Part shown: in pieces, positions 21,546 through 31,895 of the stretch
Layout: each line of letters starts with the position of its first letter
How positions within the stretch are numbered: the stretch's first letter is position 1
Source of the DNA: Puccinellia tenuiflora
Taxonomy: Eukaryota; Streptophyta; Magnoliopsida; Poales; Poaceae
Assembly (NCBI GenBank): GCA_012064385.1
Contig: QRDG01000474.1
Coordinates: 329,087 to 393,086, forward strand
Reading direction: 5' to 3'
Length of the DNA stretch: 64,000 bases
Position numbers and translations under genes: made by a program
Notes under the pieces: model-generated
What the model was told of the DNA's origin: nothing
The model's input: the letters and a program-made list of their open reading frames with translations, nothing else
Databases searched by the model: none

Positions 21546-23142
21546 TGATTGCTACTGATGAAGAGTTGGGTGGTGCCCCAAGTGAAGGCGGAGATGTAGC
21601 AAGCAACAGTTTTTCCCTCGATATCGAACTGAAGTTTATCGAACCAGTAGGACCTTGAAATCAACAACACGGTGAACGTCAACGTGTCACACGTTCCGTT
21701 GACGAACTTGGACCTGCATACACTCAACCAAAATACTTTGCCCCCAACGGCAGAAAGGTTGTCAATCTTTCCGGTCTCGCAGAAAACAAAGCGGTTAATT
21801 GTATAGTGAAATAGATGAAATATGAAAATGGACCAGAGGAGTAATGATGGTGAAAAGTGATGAATAAAGGTTGTAATCAATGTAAAAAGATGGATCGGGG
21901 GCCATGGGTTCACTAGTGGAGTCTCTCAAGTAAATAGAACATTCATATGATGGGTAAACAAATTACAGCTGGGCAATTGACAAGATTATAACACAAACTT
22001 AATCTAGCTATGAAAAAGAGAACATGATAATATTTAAGTAGGCATCATGACAATGAACAAATACCGTTGAGTCCAACTGCATCTTTGTCTAAAAAGTCCA
22101 CCGTGGGATCGCTATCCAGCATGTCACCCATCGGTATTAAGTTGCAAGCAACATACATTTGCATTAAGTAAAGCGCATGAAGTAAGAAATATTAAATATC
22201 AAAATAGTCTTTAACACCGCTGTTTTACCCTTAGTAGCAACAGCACACCCTCGCCCTTAGACATTTCTGTCACTCGTGCCCAGGAACAAAAGGGGGCATG
22301 AACCCATTATCTAGCATAAATACTCTCTCTTGGAGATACACACAATCACTTGGCCAAAGTAACTACGCACATCGGAGAGCATGCAAGAACGTAAATCAAC
22401 ATATAAGAATCATGTACAATCTGATCATAACTTTATAATCCATCGAATCCCAGTGAAAACATCACATAGCATTACAATAATCGATCTTGATCATGTTAGG
22501 CAGCTCACAAGATCATAAGACATGAAGCACAAGAGAGAGAGACTACCATCTAGCTACTGCCATGGACCCAAGGTCCAAGGTGGGACTACTAACAAATCAT
22601 CCCGGAGGAAGGCATGGCGATGAAGAGCCCTCCGGGATCGATCTCCCCTCCGGCAGGGTGCCGGGATTTGCTTCAGAATCACCCCCAAATTAGGGTTTGA
22701 GGTGACGGCACCTCGGGATGACTTTTATGGAAAATAATGGCCGCCCCATCGTTTTTAGGGTTTTTAGGATTTTATAGGCGTCGGAGGGGGCCGAGGCGGT
22801 GCCCAGGGGGCAGGGGCAGGTCCCACCCGTGGGTCCAGGGGGGCGTGGCAGGGGGGCGCCTGCGCCCTGTGGGTGGCCCCTCAGGCTCCCCTTTGGTCTT
22901 CGGGTGTCTTATTTTGCATAAAAAATCTCCGTAAATTTTCGTCCAATTCCGAGAATATTTCCAGAAGTGATTTTCTGAAATACAAAAACAGCAAAAACAG
23001 GGAACTGGCACTGGGCATCTTGTCAATAAGTTAGTCCAACAAAATGCATAAAAATGATGTGATATGATAATAAAAACATGTGACAACATCACAAAATTAG
23101 CATGGATCATTCAAAAATTATAGATACGTTTGACACGTATCA
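21546..23142 (-). mobile_element. 5' LTR of element C
   Basis: 1597-bp LTR, minus strand from TGATACGTGTCAAACG (23142) to AGTAGCAATCA (21546). This is the most complete copy of this LTR in the window and serves as reference for the others. It has a GC-rich stretch at 22780-22890, a TATA-like motif at about 22769-22777, and a pyrimidine-rich leader after it. Confidence 0.92.
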
Positions 23143-23168
23143 GGGGGCAACCTGGCTCTTTCAGAGGG

Positions 23169-23998
23169 GGGTAAGGGTATCCTGCGCGCCATACGGCCGC
23201 CCCAATTTTTCGTCTCCCGCCAACTCCATGGCTGCATCGCCGCGGCTCCGCGCGCTCGCTTTTTGCCTCTATTGTATTGGCCTGAAGGGGCGTGTTTGGT
23301 AGCCCACCGGCACCCCAACCAGGCCCTGCGCATGCAAAAATTGGGCTGTTTGGTGGCCTGTGCGTTCCGCGAGCCCGCATGTGCACGAAACTTAAAGCAT
23401 ACTCAGCCAGGCCCAGCTGGAATGGCCGAATCGCCCGTTTTTCCAGAGCCACCCTCGCGTAGTGCAATTTTGGCACTGTTCGCTGCAGGCTTGGCTCAGC
23501 GTGGCTCAGCCTGGGCACGTTGACTTGTTCCTCTCACCTCCCTTAAGCTCCTCCACTAAGTGCCTCTCTAATCTCTCTAAATATTGCGCGACGAGCTCCG
23601 CCGATTCCCATGCTCGGTTTGAGATTCGTCGACCGTAGCTTCTTAATTTTGCACTGATGTTTGCAGCTTTTTTGGACGAATTTTATCAAATTCGTCGTGC
23701 TTGGTCAACCGTTTGAGATATCCTTTGACGTGTAGCTTCATCTCAATATTCTGCACAACTTTCGTGTTGTAAGTTTTCTGTTTCGGCGGTCGAATATGAG
23801 CAGATTTTGTGCTTTATGTATGCACGTATTTAGACTGCAGAGTATCTTCTTCAACCTCTGTCACCGCCGCTCGCCGCTGCTGTGAACTCCGTCGTCCCCG
23901 CTGCTGCTACTAGGTATGCTTGGTGTAGGCGTTCTTCAGCTACTGGACATCTTCTTCGCTCAGCCGACGTCGCTCGTAGCCATGAAATTCGTCGTCGC
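23169..23998. other. Unassigned; second flank of the Copia solo LTR
   Basis: Continues the sequence left of 14003. The first ~130 bp is GC-rich and could be the upstream or 5' region of the HARBI1-like remnant on the minus strand. From about 23286 a CGTGTTTGGTAGCC word and GCTGTTTGGTGGC (23345) resemble MITE termini and the stretch near 4767-4990. The rest (23590-23990) is unclassified. No ORF is supported. Confidence 0.3.
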
Positions 23999-26076
23999 TG
24001 AAAGTGCATGGTTGCCCCCATGTGTGGTTTTGGTAGTTTTGGTAATTAATGACAATCTCTATGGCCTAATGTTTGCATTGAGATATCTTTATAGATCTTG
24101 TCCATGAGATAAGATTGGAGTTCATGTGTTGGACTCTAGAAGAGTATATGATGATCAAGTCATCATATACATCAAGAGAAGAAGATGAAGTGCAAGTGGA
24201 TACATGAAGACGGAGCTTAGCAAGGCTCTCCCATAATGATGTATGGGGGAGAATTTGAAGAAGTCTTCATCAAGCATGTGCTAGCATGCACAATCAAGAA
24301 AGATGGTCCAACTTGAGGGAGTCAAGATCGTCATCATCTAGCTCAAGTGGATTATGCGCAAGGCAAAGGTATGATCTTGATAGGTTTTCTATTTTACCGG
24401 TCTCGTGATGTTAGTTGAGAGACCGGGTTATAGGATAGATAACCGTACTATCAAGAGGGGCTCTCAAGTGAGTAACTTGATCGCATCTTTGTGGAGAGCT
24501 CAAACCTTTGCATTCTTGGCATATCATATTTCTTGGTTGTTATTTGGCTTTTATCCATGTGAGAATTTAGAGCTTGTGTTCATCTTCATACCAAGCTCTA
24601 GTTCATCAAAAACGGATCTCATGAATATCTTCTTGCGTTTTTGATATTGGAGGTTTTACCGGTTTTCTCTTCTAAGAGAGGTCAAACTCTCTATTTGTGG
24701 TTTCCTCCTCATATGATGGACTATGATGTGTATTTGCATGATATTATAGGGCTTGTGATTATCCTTGAAACAAGCCTAAGATCATAGAAAACGGAGTCTG
24801 GATAAAAAACTTGTTGGTTTCTTGATGGTGGAGGATTTATCGGTTGTCTTTTAATAGAAAGGTTTTACCTTTCATCTTTTGGTTTTATCCTCCCTTGTTC
24901 AACAATGATGTTTCTCTGTATATTCTTGTAGATCTTTCGTTGCGATTCCANNNNNNNNNNNNNNNNNNNNNNNNNNNNNNNNNNNNNNNNNNNNNNNNNN
25001 NNNNNNNNNNNNNNNNNNNNNNNNNNNNNNNNNNNNNNNNNNNNNNNNNNNNNNNNNNNNNNNNNNNNNNNNNNNNNNNNNNNNNNNNNNNNNNNNNNNN
25101 NNNNNNNNNNNNNNNNNNNNNNNNNNNNNNNNNNNNNNNNNNNNNNNTTACCCAAAGACCAGAGCCTCTACCAGCATGTTTTTCCTCTCTCCCCCACCAC
25201 TGTTGACCTTAGAAAGCTTGCCTCCCTCTCAATCCCTCCCATGATTCTTTCATATATTTGAGGAAAAGGAGAGGAGATCTAGATCCATATTTCCACCAAT
25301 CAATCTCTCCTCTAATTGAGGAAACCTAGTGGATCTAGATCTTGGAGTTCTTTTGTGGTTCTCCTCTTTGTTCTTCTCTCTTGTTCCTCCCCCCAAAGCA
25401 TTTATTGCTTAGTTGGAATTTGAGAGTGAAGGATTTGAGCACTTGTGCTCTTGACATTGCATTTGGTGCATCGGTTTGCTCTCTCCACGAAGATTCGTGG
25501 AAGTGAAGATTGTGAGCTTGTTACTCTTGGTTCATTGGACCCTAGACGGTGTTGTGGTGATTCTTGGGAGCCTCCAATTCGGTTTTGGATGCGTGCCCCA
25601 AGCTTAGTGGTGTAAAGGCTCCGGATTCCGCCTTGAAGGATTCCGATAGTGGAAGGTGAACCTAACCCTTGGGGCGAGGTTCATCGGAGAATAGGGTGAG
25701 GCCTTTTGTGGCATCTTGAGTAAGCCTCTTGTGGCGAGCTCACACCCCTCCAACGAGACGTACTCCCTTAACAAGGAGGAACTCGGAAATACATCCTCGT
25801 CTCTGCGTGCCTCGGTTATTTCTATACCCGAGCTCTGTACTTATGCAATTTACATTGTGATAGCCTTCGTGCTTGAAGTTTTATATCTTGCTATCACCTT
25901 GTTGTTTGTCTTGCTTCGCATAAGTTGTTGGTGCACATAGGTTAGCCTAGTTTACTTAGGTTGTTGGCTTGTTAATTTAAACACCTAGTTTTATTCCATA
26001 ATTATCAAGCCTTAAACCGGAAAAGTTTTAATCGCCTATTCACCCCCCCTCTAGGTGACATCGTTTGTTCTTTCAA
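23999..26076 (+). mobile_element. Copia LTR (SIRE/Maximus-like), plus strand, gapped
   Basis: Starts TGAAAGTGCATGGTTGCC and ends GTTTGTTCTTTCA, with the CACCCCCCCTCTAGGTGACA block before the end, as in 48978-51159 and the minus-strand copy at 14003. Flanking pentamers differ (GTCGC left, ACATC right), so it lacks a TSD and a rearrangement beside it is likely. No primer site follows. An assembly gap replaces the segment upstream of its expected TATA region. The true length is therefore unknown. Confidence 0.8.
24951..25147. other. Assembly gap (197 N)
   Basis: Run of N inside the Copia LTR. Reading frames drawn across it are meaningless. Confidence 1.
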
Positions 26077-27780
26077 CATCTACATAAGGAACTCTTTCTC
26101 GAGTAACACACAAAACTCTTTGTGACAAACACCTTGTGGGAGATAAGTGAGTTTGAGTTTAGACCATAATCTTATGGATCTGCACCACTCCATCCCACGA
26201 CGTTCAAAGACTCCCCCGCCGGGTGGCCCACTTCTAGAGGCTCCACCGACCAAAACTTGTCGTGCTGCGAGAAGTCTCCTGGAAGATTGCCTCAAGAATG
26301 ACGTACATTCAAGGAATGTTGAAAGATCAAGATTGACATACAAGACAACTTCAAACCCTAAATGTCGTAAGATTCTACCCAAGACTATAAATTCCTGAGT
26401 ACATTTATCGTGAAGATCATCCTTTTCCTGTACAAGACGATCGCATCTATGCCGAGCTAAAGCCTTCGCGTTGATCACCTCCATAGCCTAAACCCTAGAC
26501 ACAAACACCTCCCGGTCGAGCACATCTATAAGCTCGACGAGATACTCTTATAACAGGTTGTATGATCTTATGGCCCCTCTATGAATAAAGTCTTTGTCTA
26601 CAACGTGTTCGATCCTACCCTATTGACCCGTCCCACCCACCGAACAAATAAACTCCCTTCTGCTCATCAGAGTGGGATTGACGTGGGATCGTATAAACCA
26701 TCCTTCAACACACCTTGTCTTAATTGCAGTCATAGAAGGAATACACGAGAGTTCGCTTGGGATAACCAATAAAAAAGCACCTAGCTGATTTGGGATTGAG
26801 TTTATTCGCCTGTAAACACTTTACATATGGACGAAAAGAAAAGTTGGATTTATTTCCATGTCACATCTCATATGGCATCCTTTCAACAGATTTTGATTGC
26901 GCATTATTCGGTGTAAAAAGGGCAGTATCTATAACATAACCCAAAAATTATAACGATGTTGAAGTTAGTAACAACACAGATCTCACCATGTCAAACAAGG
27001 TTTGATTACGTCTCTCGTACACTACATTCCTCTATGGGGTTCTAGGGGCGTAAGCGGTGGAACAATTACGCAACTCTTTATATGCCACACCAAACTCATA
27101 ACTTAAATATTCACCTCCGTGATCTGATCATAGAAACTTGATTTCCTTGTTAACATGATTGCTACCTCATTTTGAGATTTATTAAACTCTTTAATGGTTT
27201 CAGACTCAAGTTCGAGCAAATAGATATACCCATGTCTACTCAATTCATTCCTGAAGGTAATGAAGTGGAGGAATGCACTGTGCGCGGCCAAGCTCATTGG
27301 TGCACATAAATTTAATCAATAAGTCGGTTGATCATTCTACATGACCAATAAATGTCGTTTTAGCCATCTTTCCCATTAGAGAAGGATCACAAAAGTGTCA
27401 AATTACTTCTTGACCTAACGACTGGGCAAAAAAGTAGAACTCAAATCATTCATCTTACTATGTGTATCGTCAGTGTTATGGATGTGTGTATCACTCTCAA
27501 GATTCATAATAAATAACTTGTTCACATGGGAGCATGTCCATAGAAGATAGCATTCATATATATTGAACATACATTGTCCCCGGACTTAAGTAAATTATCA
27601 TCTCACAACAAACATGATCTTGAAATAATGTTTTGGCTTAAGGCCGGAATGTAGTAGCAACTACTAAGCTCTAATATAATTCCTGAACGTAGATGTAGAT
27701 GTTGGAGGCAGATGGCGATGACAACAACTCTTATTTTGTTCCCGACGTGCATAATCACCTCATCCTTTGAAAACCATTTA
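26077..27780 (-). pseudogene. Decayed Angela-type Copia pol fragment (GAG-pre-integrase and integrase)
   Basis: Minus-strand conceptual reading, with many stops and frameshifts, follows the Copia pol order. There is a GAG-pre-integrase-like stretch (LILELSSCYYIPAL near 27650), then an integrase core with YIYLLELESETIKEF near 27230, CVIVPPLTPLEPHRGM near 27050, and RRNQTLFDMVRS near 26990. A GYPKRTLVYSFYD word lies near 26740 and KEF-like words near 26090. A 572-bp insertion sits between the last two. The LTR at 23999-26076 abuts its right-hand end (in reading direction). The fragment lacks LTRs and is very old. Confidence 0.75.
26138..26709. mobile_element. Insertion with 9-bp direct repeats inside the Copia pol remnant
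   Basis: ACACCTTGT occurs at 26129-26137 and again at 26710-26718. Excising the intervening 572 bp rejoins the Copia reading (the K-V-F-V word before the LEKEF word), which is the best evidence for an insertion. The 9-bp TSD suggests a Mutator-like element, but the ends show no clear inverted repeat, and the content (including a 134-codon minus-strand frame) is unrecognised. A retroposed sequence is the alternative. Confidence 0.55.
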
Positions 27781-28306
27781 GGTCTCCATAGTTCCTACCA
27801 CTTTAAAGTGTACTTTTCTTAGTAGTCCAAACATACATTGCAATCCGCCTCCATTTTTTCAATGGAAATGAGGAAAACTCTTTCTCATTTACATTGATAT
27901 AAGATGAGCATACATAGAGAGGTTGAGCATTACCAAACATAAAGAAAAATGAGAGGATTGGATTTGTTGGATGATTAGCGCCCACCAATATCTAGTTCTT
28001 CCTCTCAAGTTTGATTATCTGCACAAGGACTTAATGCATCGTTGATTATTTATCACTGAAAACCTTTGTCACTACAAGAAAACTAGTGACCTTTTGTCAG
28101 TGACTCCGAAAAAATTGGTCATAGCTCTGTGACTATTTCGAACCACTTGGTCATAAGCTGTTTTGGAGGGACCAAACCCGAAATACTAATCACCAAATTT
28201 GTCCGAAAGGTCATAGTCTCGTTGCAATAATTGGTCATAATGTAGACAACATTAGACTATGACCTTTTTTCTAGTCGATTACGACCAATTTAAATGGTCA
28301 TTCATA

Positions 28307-28399
28307 CTCCCTCCGATCCACTTTAAGTGACGTGACAAATGAACTAAGTAGGACCAATTTTTATCCCAACTCATGAAACTTATTTGGGATCAGAGGGAG
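28307..28399. mobile_element. Short Stowaway-type MITE in CACTA copy 1
   Basis: 93 bp from CTCCCTCCGATCC to GGATCAGAGGGAG, flanked by TA at 28305-28306 and 28400-28401, with inverted ends. CACTA copy 2 lacks it at the equivalent place (about 29862), which confirms an insertion. Confidence 0.85.
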
Positions 28400-28499
28400 T
28401 ATTATTTGATAGACAACTCAGCAACCTTTTCTACGTGTCGGTGCTTAGGTGTCATTTTCTCTTACATGTTAGTACTAATGTTACTCAGTCATGCTTTTG

Positions 28500-28835
28500 A
28501 ACTCACTGAGTTGTGGGACCCATTGGTAGGAGGAGTACATGTTGACTTGTTGACTATGATGAACGGTGGGACCCACGGGTATGACATGTGGGACCAGATA
28601 GCAAATTGCCATGACATGTGGGTCCCGCATAGTCTAGCCATGACATGTGGGTCCCGCCACGTCCCGCCAGCCTAACATGTGGGTCCCGCCACGTCCCGCC
28701 CCGTACCGCTAGCCTGACATGTGGGTCACAAACAGTCCAGCCTGGCATGTGGGTCCCGCACAGTCATGCCATGACACGTGGATCCCGCCCCGTCCAACCA
28801 GCCTGACATGTGGGTCCCGCCCGACGGACATATGG
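28500..28835 (+). repeat. Tandem array with CATGTGGGTCCCGC core (copy 1)
   Basis: At least eight imperfect units carry TGACATGTGGGTCCCGCC-like words, spaced about 25-35 bp. The array is shared with CACTA copy 2. Confidence 0.85.
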
Positions 28836-28875
28836 AACCAACATGTCAAAGAGGAAGTATAAATGAAACAAATAC

Positions 28876-28938
28876 GCGGGGAAGGGACTCGAACCCTCAC
28901 CCTCCTACTTCTCCCTGGCGCCCGAAACCATTAGGCCA
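28876..28938 (-). ncRNA. tRNA-like module with pol III box A and box B
   Basis: On the minus strand TGGCCTAATGG matches the box A consensus. 43 nt downstream GGTTCGAGTCC matches box B exactly. Spacing is that of a real tRNA, and the T arm (GAGGG, TTCGAGT, CCCTT) forms a 5-bp stem. I cannot build a convincing acceptor stem or anticodon arm, so I call a tRNA-derived or SINE-head-like sequence, not a functional tRNA gene. Confidence 0.55.
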
Positions 28939-29571
28939 CACACAGGTTCAAAATTGCAACATAGATTTGGTAGGTGCTTCACAAAACAACCCATTTTTTG
29001 AACTCGAAAAATGAAAAATGATTTTTCTATGTAAAGCAAATGAACACTTTCTTCGGCAACACTTTTCTCCAATACAAGATGAACCCTTGTGTGCAATATG
29101 GGTACATTTGGAAGTTTTTCTTGAAAACACTTTCAGAAATGTGCAATATGGCTTTCGACTCCAATGAGCTAGGGTATGGCCTTTAATATAGCATACTTTG
29201 TCAGAATGAGGCCATATTTCGGACAGTCGTGTATCTTGGATGTAGAACAATGTTGAATAACCTGTTTTCCATTTTTTTAGTGTCAAAAAATAGGCTTTTT
29301 TGTGAAGCATCTACCAAAATGGCTCACCGAAAGCGGAACCTCCAAAGGAATAGAAAATAATAGACCACTTTATAAGTACATAGCACCCTGGGTTTGAATA
29401 TAAAAACATTCATAGGTATTTCTAACATTTTGTAGAAGCTCCTACCGATTTCGTTAGAAGTGGGTCCGATTTGTACTACGTACGGGTGTCACATAGTTGG
29501 TCAAATAGTCGCCCTTTCCAAGCGGATGGAACAAATCAAGCTGGTATATCTGTCCTCCCTTCCTTTTGTGG

Positions 29572-29632
29572 GCGATTGTGTCAACTTGACTAAAAATGTG
29601 GGTTGTCCTCGATTGTGTCAACTTGACTAAAA
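29572..29632 (+). repeat. 23-bp direct duplication before CACTA copy 2
   Basis: CGATTGTGTCAACTTGACTA, followed by AAA, occurs at 29572 and again at 29610, just before the CACTACA start of copy 2. Confidence 0.8.
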
Positions 29633-29959
29633 GTGATTTCACTACACCAAATATGCTCGTTTATGACCATGGAAAAATTGGTCATAAATTTATGACCAAT
29701 TTGAACCGCTTGGTCGTAAGCTATTTTAGAGGGTACAAACCCAAAAATATAACGACCAAATTTCTCAGAAAGGTCATAGGCTAATTGCATGATTTGGTCA
29801 TAATCCAGACAGCACTAGCCTACGGCATTTTTTTCAGCCAATTATGACCAATTTAAATGGTCATTCGAATTAGTTGACAGCCAACTCAATAGTCTTGCCT
29901 AAGTGTCAGTGCTTAGGTGTCATTTTCGCTTACGTGTCACTAATCAGTCATGGTTTTGA

Positions 29960-30260
29960 ACTCACTGACATGTGGGACCCATTGACTCATGAGAAGCACA
30001 CCCATTGACTTTTGACTAATCTGACAAGTGGGACCCACGGGTATGACATATGGTACCCGCGGATATGACATGTGGACCAACAACCTCCATGACATGTGGG
30101 TCCCGCCATCCCGCCTGACATGTGGGACCCACCCCATCCCTCAGGCAGACATGTGGGTCCTGGCCCCACCCCGCATGACACATGGGACCCGCCTCACACC
30201 GTGTCACCAGGCAGGACACGCTTGACGTGCGGGGCCCATCAAGACCCACACCTGACGGGC
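29960..30260 (+). repeat. Tandem array with CATGTGGGTCCCGC core (copy 2)
   Basis: Imperfect tandem units with ACATGTGGGACCCAC/CATGTGGGTCCCGCC words, the counterpart of 28500-28835. Confidence 0.8.
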
Positions 30261-30299
30261 GGGACCTGCCATGCTACCTCCCGCTCCACCAATTATGCA

Positions 30300-30405
30300 G
30301 TAAACAGAGAGAACCTGGTGATCGAACCCCAGACCTCCGACTGTCGCCTACCAACTACAAATCATCAGTTTCAAAAAAAAAACTACAAACCATTCGGCCA
30401 CCAAG
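30300..30405 (-). ncRNA. tRNA-like module in CACTA copy 2 (interrupted)
   Basis: On the minus strand TGGCCGAATGG (box A type) and, further down, GGTTCGATCACC (near box B). Between them is extra sequence with a T-run, bounded by two TTTGTAGTT words, so the module is expanded relative to copy 1. It lies in the same place, after the tandem array. Confidence 0.45.
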
Positions 30406-30540
30406 TCCTTGATGCTTGTTATGCCCTTCACACGTAATTAATGGTAATGCGCGCTGCTGGGCCTGGACCTAGGTGGGCTAGGCCACTTTTTCTTCTTTCA
30501 GCTTTTTCGCTTGCCGAGTGGGCTGTTTCGAGTGGGCCTA

Positions 30541-31468
30541 CATGGTGGGACCTTTCAAGACGGCAAGAGAAGGCTTAACTCACCTGCTGGTGGCGGTCGA
30601 CAAATTCACAAAGTGGGTGGAGGCAAAGCCCATCAAGAAACTTGACGGAGCTACAGCTACGAAGTTCATCGTCGAGATAAGAACTCAGTTCGGCATACCG
30701 CATAGCATTATCACTGACAAAGGCACAAATTTTGCCGTCGGTGAGCTATCGAAGTTTTGCAGCCGATCAAAAATCCGGCTCGACATGGCATCGGTGGCAC
30801 ATCCGCAATCCAATGGACGGGTAGAGCGCACTAACGACATTATTTTGCAGGGTATTAAGCCGAGGCTTGAAACCCCACTGCATCGAGCAGACGGTGCTTG
30901 GGTTGATGAATTGCTGTCAGTCTTATGGAGTATTCGTACTACCACAAATAGATCGACTGGCTTCACCCCTTTCTTCCTTGTTTACGGTGTAGAAGCGGTA
31001 CTGCCAACCGACATGATCCACGATTCGCCTTGAGTCGCAGCCTACGTCGAAGAAGACGTAGAAGAAGCACATCAAGACGGCTTGGACATCCTCGAAGAAG
31101 AAAGAGAGCTACCTCTCCAACAATCTGCCATCTATCAGCAAGATCTACGTCGCTATCAGAGCCGTAGAGTGCGGAATCGATCTTTTCGAGAAGGCGACTT
31201 AGTGCTTCGGCTTGTGCAAAGCCGGCATCACAAGTTATCCCCTCCATGGGAAGGACCTTTCGTTATCAGCAAAGCTCTGAAAAATGGGTCATACTATCTC
31301 CTCGACTTAAGGGATTCAAAGAAAGATCCCAGGAAGAAAGGTCGCAAGAGGAAAAGGCATGTGGATGACGAATTAGATGAGACGAAACGTCCGTGGAATA
31401 TGCTCAGCTACGTCCCTTTTACACTTAGCAAATTGTATTGTAACCATGCCAATGTGATCATGAAATAA
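30541..31468 (+). pseudogene. Integrase C-terminal half of Tat1
   Basis: Catalyses strand transfer of retrotransposon DNA in intact elements. The rve core is clear, with all three acidic residues visible: Asp in LLVAVDKFTKW, Asp in SIITDKGTNF (usual TDNG changed to TDKG) and Glu in SNGRVERTND. A GPY/F-type module, PPWEGPFVISKAL, is near the C terminus, and the frame ends at 31468. A TGA at 31031-31033 interrupts it at a codon that is probably ancestral CGA (C-to-T), and the frame reopens immediately. The zinc-finger half and the rest of pol are missing. The counterpart in Tat3 lies at 51545-52265. Confidence 0.88.
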
Positions 31469-31895
31469 AAATTGGTTCCTCTCATATGAAATTCGAGAAT
31501 CTATACCATCCTTTATTTCCCAATGATCTTATTGTTATCATCTGTTTACCCGAAATTGCCTGTGTTGCTTGTTGGTAAACTGTCTTTCATATTGAATCCG
31601 CCTTAAGGTGATGAAAAAACAACGTTTTGCCAAAATAATGTTTGTCTGATAGCTTTTTGCGCCGGGTTGCTTCAAAGCGTTTCGGCACCGAAAGGCGGCA
31701 CTTGTTCTGGGTCTAAATAGATTGGTCGCTACGTACCCTGTTGCTCAGCAAGTTTGTTTCGCAATTGGTTTGCCGGCGCTTAAAGGCTAAGGTGTCAAGG
31801 CCAGAATAAACTGAGGCATAAAAATCGAATTTTGCAAATAAAAAAGCTGACTTAATACAGCAAAAGACTAAGTTGTTTATACAGACATGCATAAT
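31469..31895 (+). other. Tat1 spacer between pol and antisense gene
   Basis: Noncoding. The right part (about 31750-31840, GTTTGCCGGCGCTTAAAGG word) is homologous to 51480-51535 of Tat3 in reverse, which supports the same element family. Confidence 0.6.

Larger units (their letters stand above)
16283..23142 (-). mobile_element. Complete Athila-type non-autonomous element C, TSD GGGGG
   Basis: A minus-strand element with both LTRs (3' at 16283-17660, 5' at 21546-23142), a primer site at 21518-21535 and a polypurine tract at 17661-17674. It is flanked by GGGGG at 16278-16282 and 23143-23147, the exact TSD in the host Copia LTR. The internal region is about 3.9 kb and has only a short damaged gag-pro (20530-21357). 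RT, RNase H and integrase are absent, so it must have moved using enzymes from another element (inference). Confidence 0.9.
14003..23163 (-). mobile_element. Solo Copia LTR (SIRE/Maximus-like), split by Athila-type element C
   Basis: On the minus strand the LTR starts TGAAAGAGCCAGGTTGCCCC at 23163, runs to 23148, is interrupted by element C with its TSD, resumes at 16282 and ends GTGTCCTTTCA at 14003. Flanks are GAGGG at 13998-14002 and GAGGG at 23164-23168, a perfect 5-bp TSD, so this is one solo LTR of about 2.3 kb. Diagnostic words shared with the LTRs at 23999-26076 and 48978-51159 are CCCCCATGTGGT, ATGACAATCTCTATGG and the terminal CACCCCCCTCTAG block. The family name is from memory of cereal LTRs. 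No coding sequence is present. Confidence 0.85.
28070..29639 (+). mobile_element. CACTA-like element, 5' portion (copy 1)
   Basis: Begins CACTACAAGAAAACTAGTG, the canonical grass CACTA terminus. The first 240 bp carry repeated TTGGTCATA/TATGACCAA words, like the subterminal transposase-binding repeats of this superfamily. Then come a tandem array (28500-28835), a tRNA-like module and an AT-rich stretch with no recognised transposase. No 3' terminus (CTTGTAGTG) was found before copy 2 begins, so it is truncated or invaded. Confidence 0.75.
29640..30480 (+). mobile_element. CACTA-like element, 5' portion (copy 2)
   Basis: Begins CACTACACCAAATATGC and follows copy 1 in order: GGTCATA subterminal repeats, GTCAGTGCTTAGGTGTCATTT, the CATGTGGGTCCCGC array (about 29960-30260) and a tRNA-like module. 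It is in the same orientation as copy 1. The 3' part is lost, and retrotransposon Tat1 sequence takes over by 30541. The exact breakpoint is uncertain. Confidence 0.7.

Noticed and set aside
23999..26076. Simple solo LTR insertion
   Set aside because: Termini are good but flanking pentamers differ (GTCGC and ACATC), so a simple solo insertion is not supported.
28876..28938. Functional tRNA gene
   Set aside because: Box A, box B and T arm are good, but no acceptor stem or anticodon arm could be built, so it is listed only as tRNA-like.
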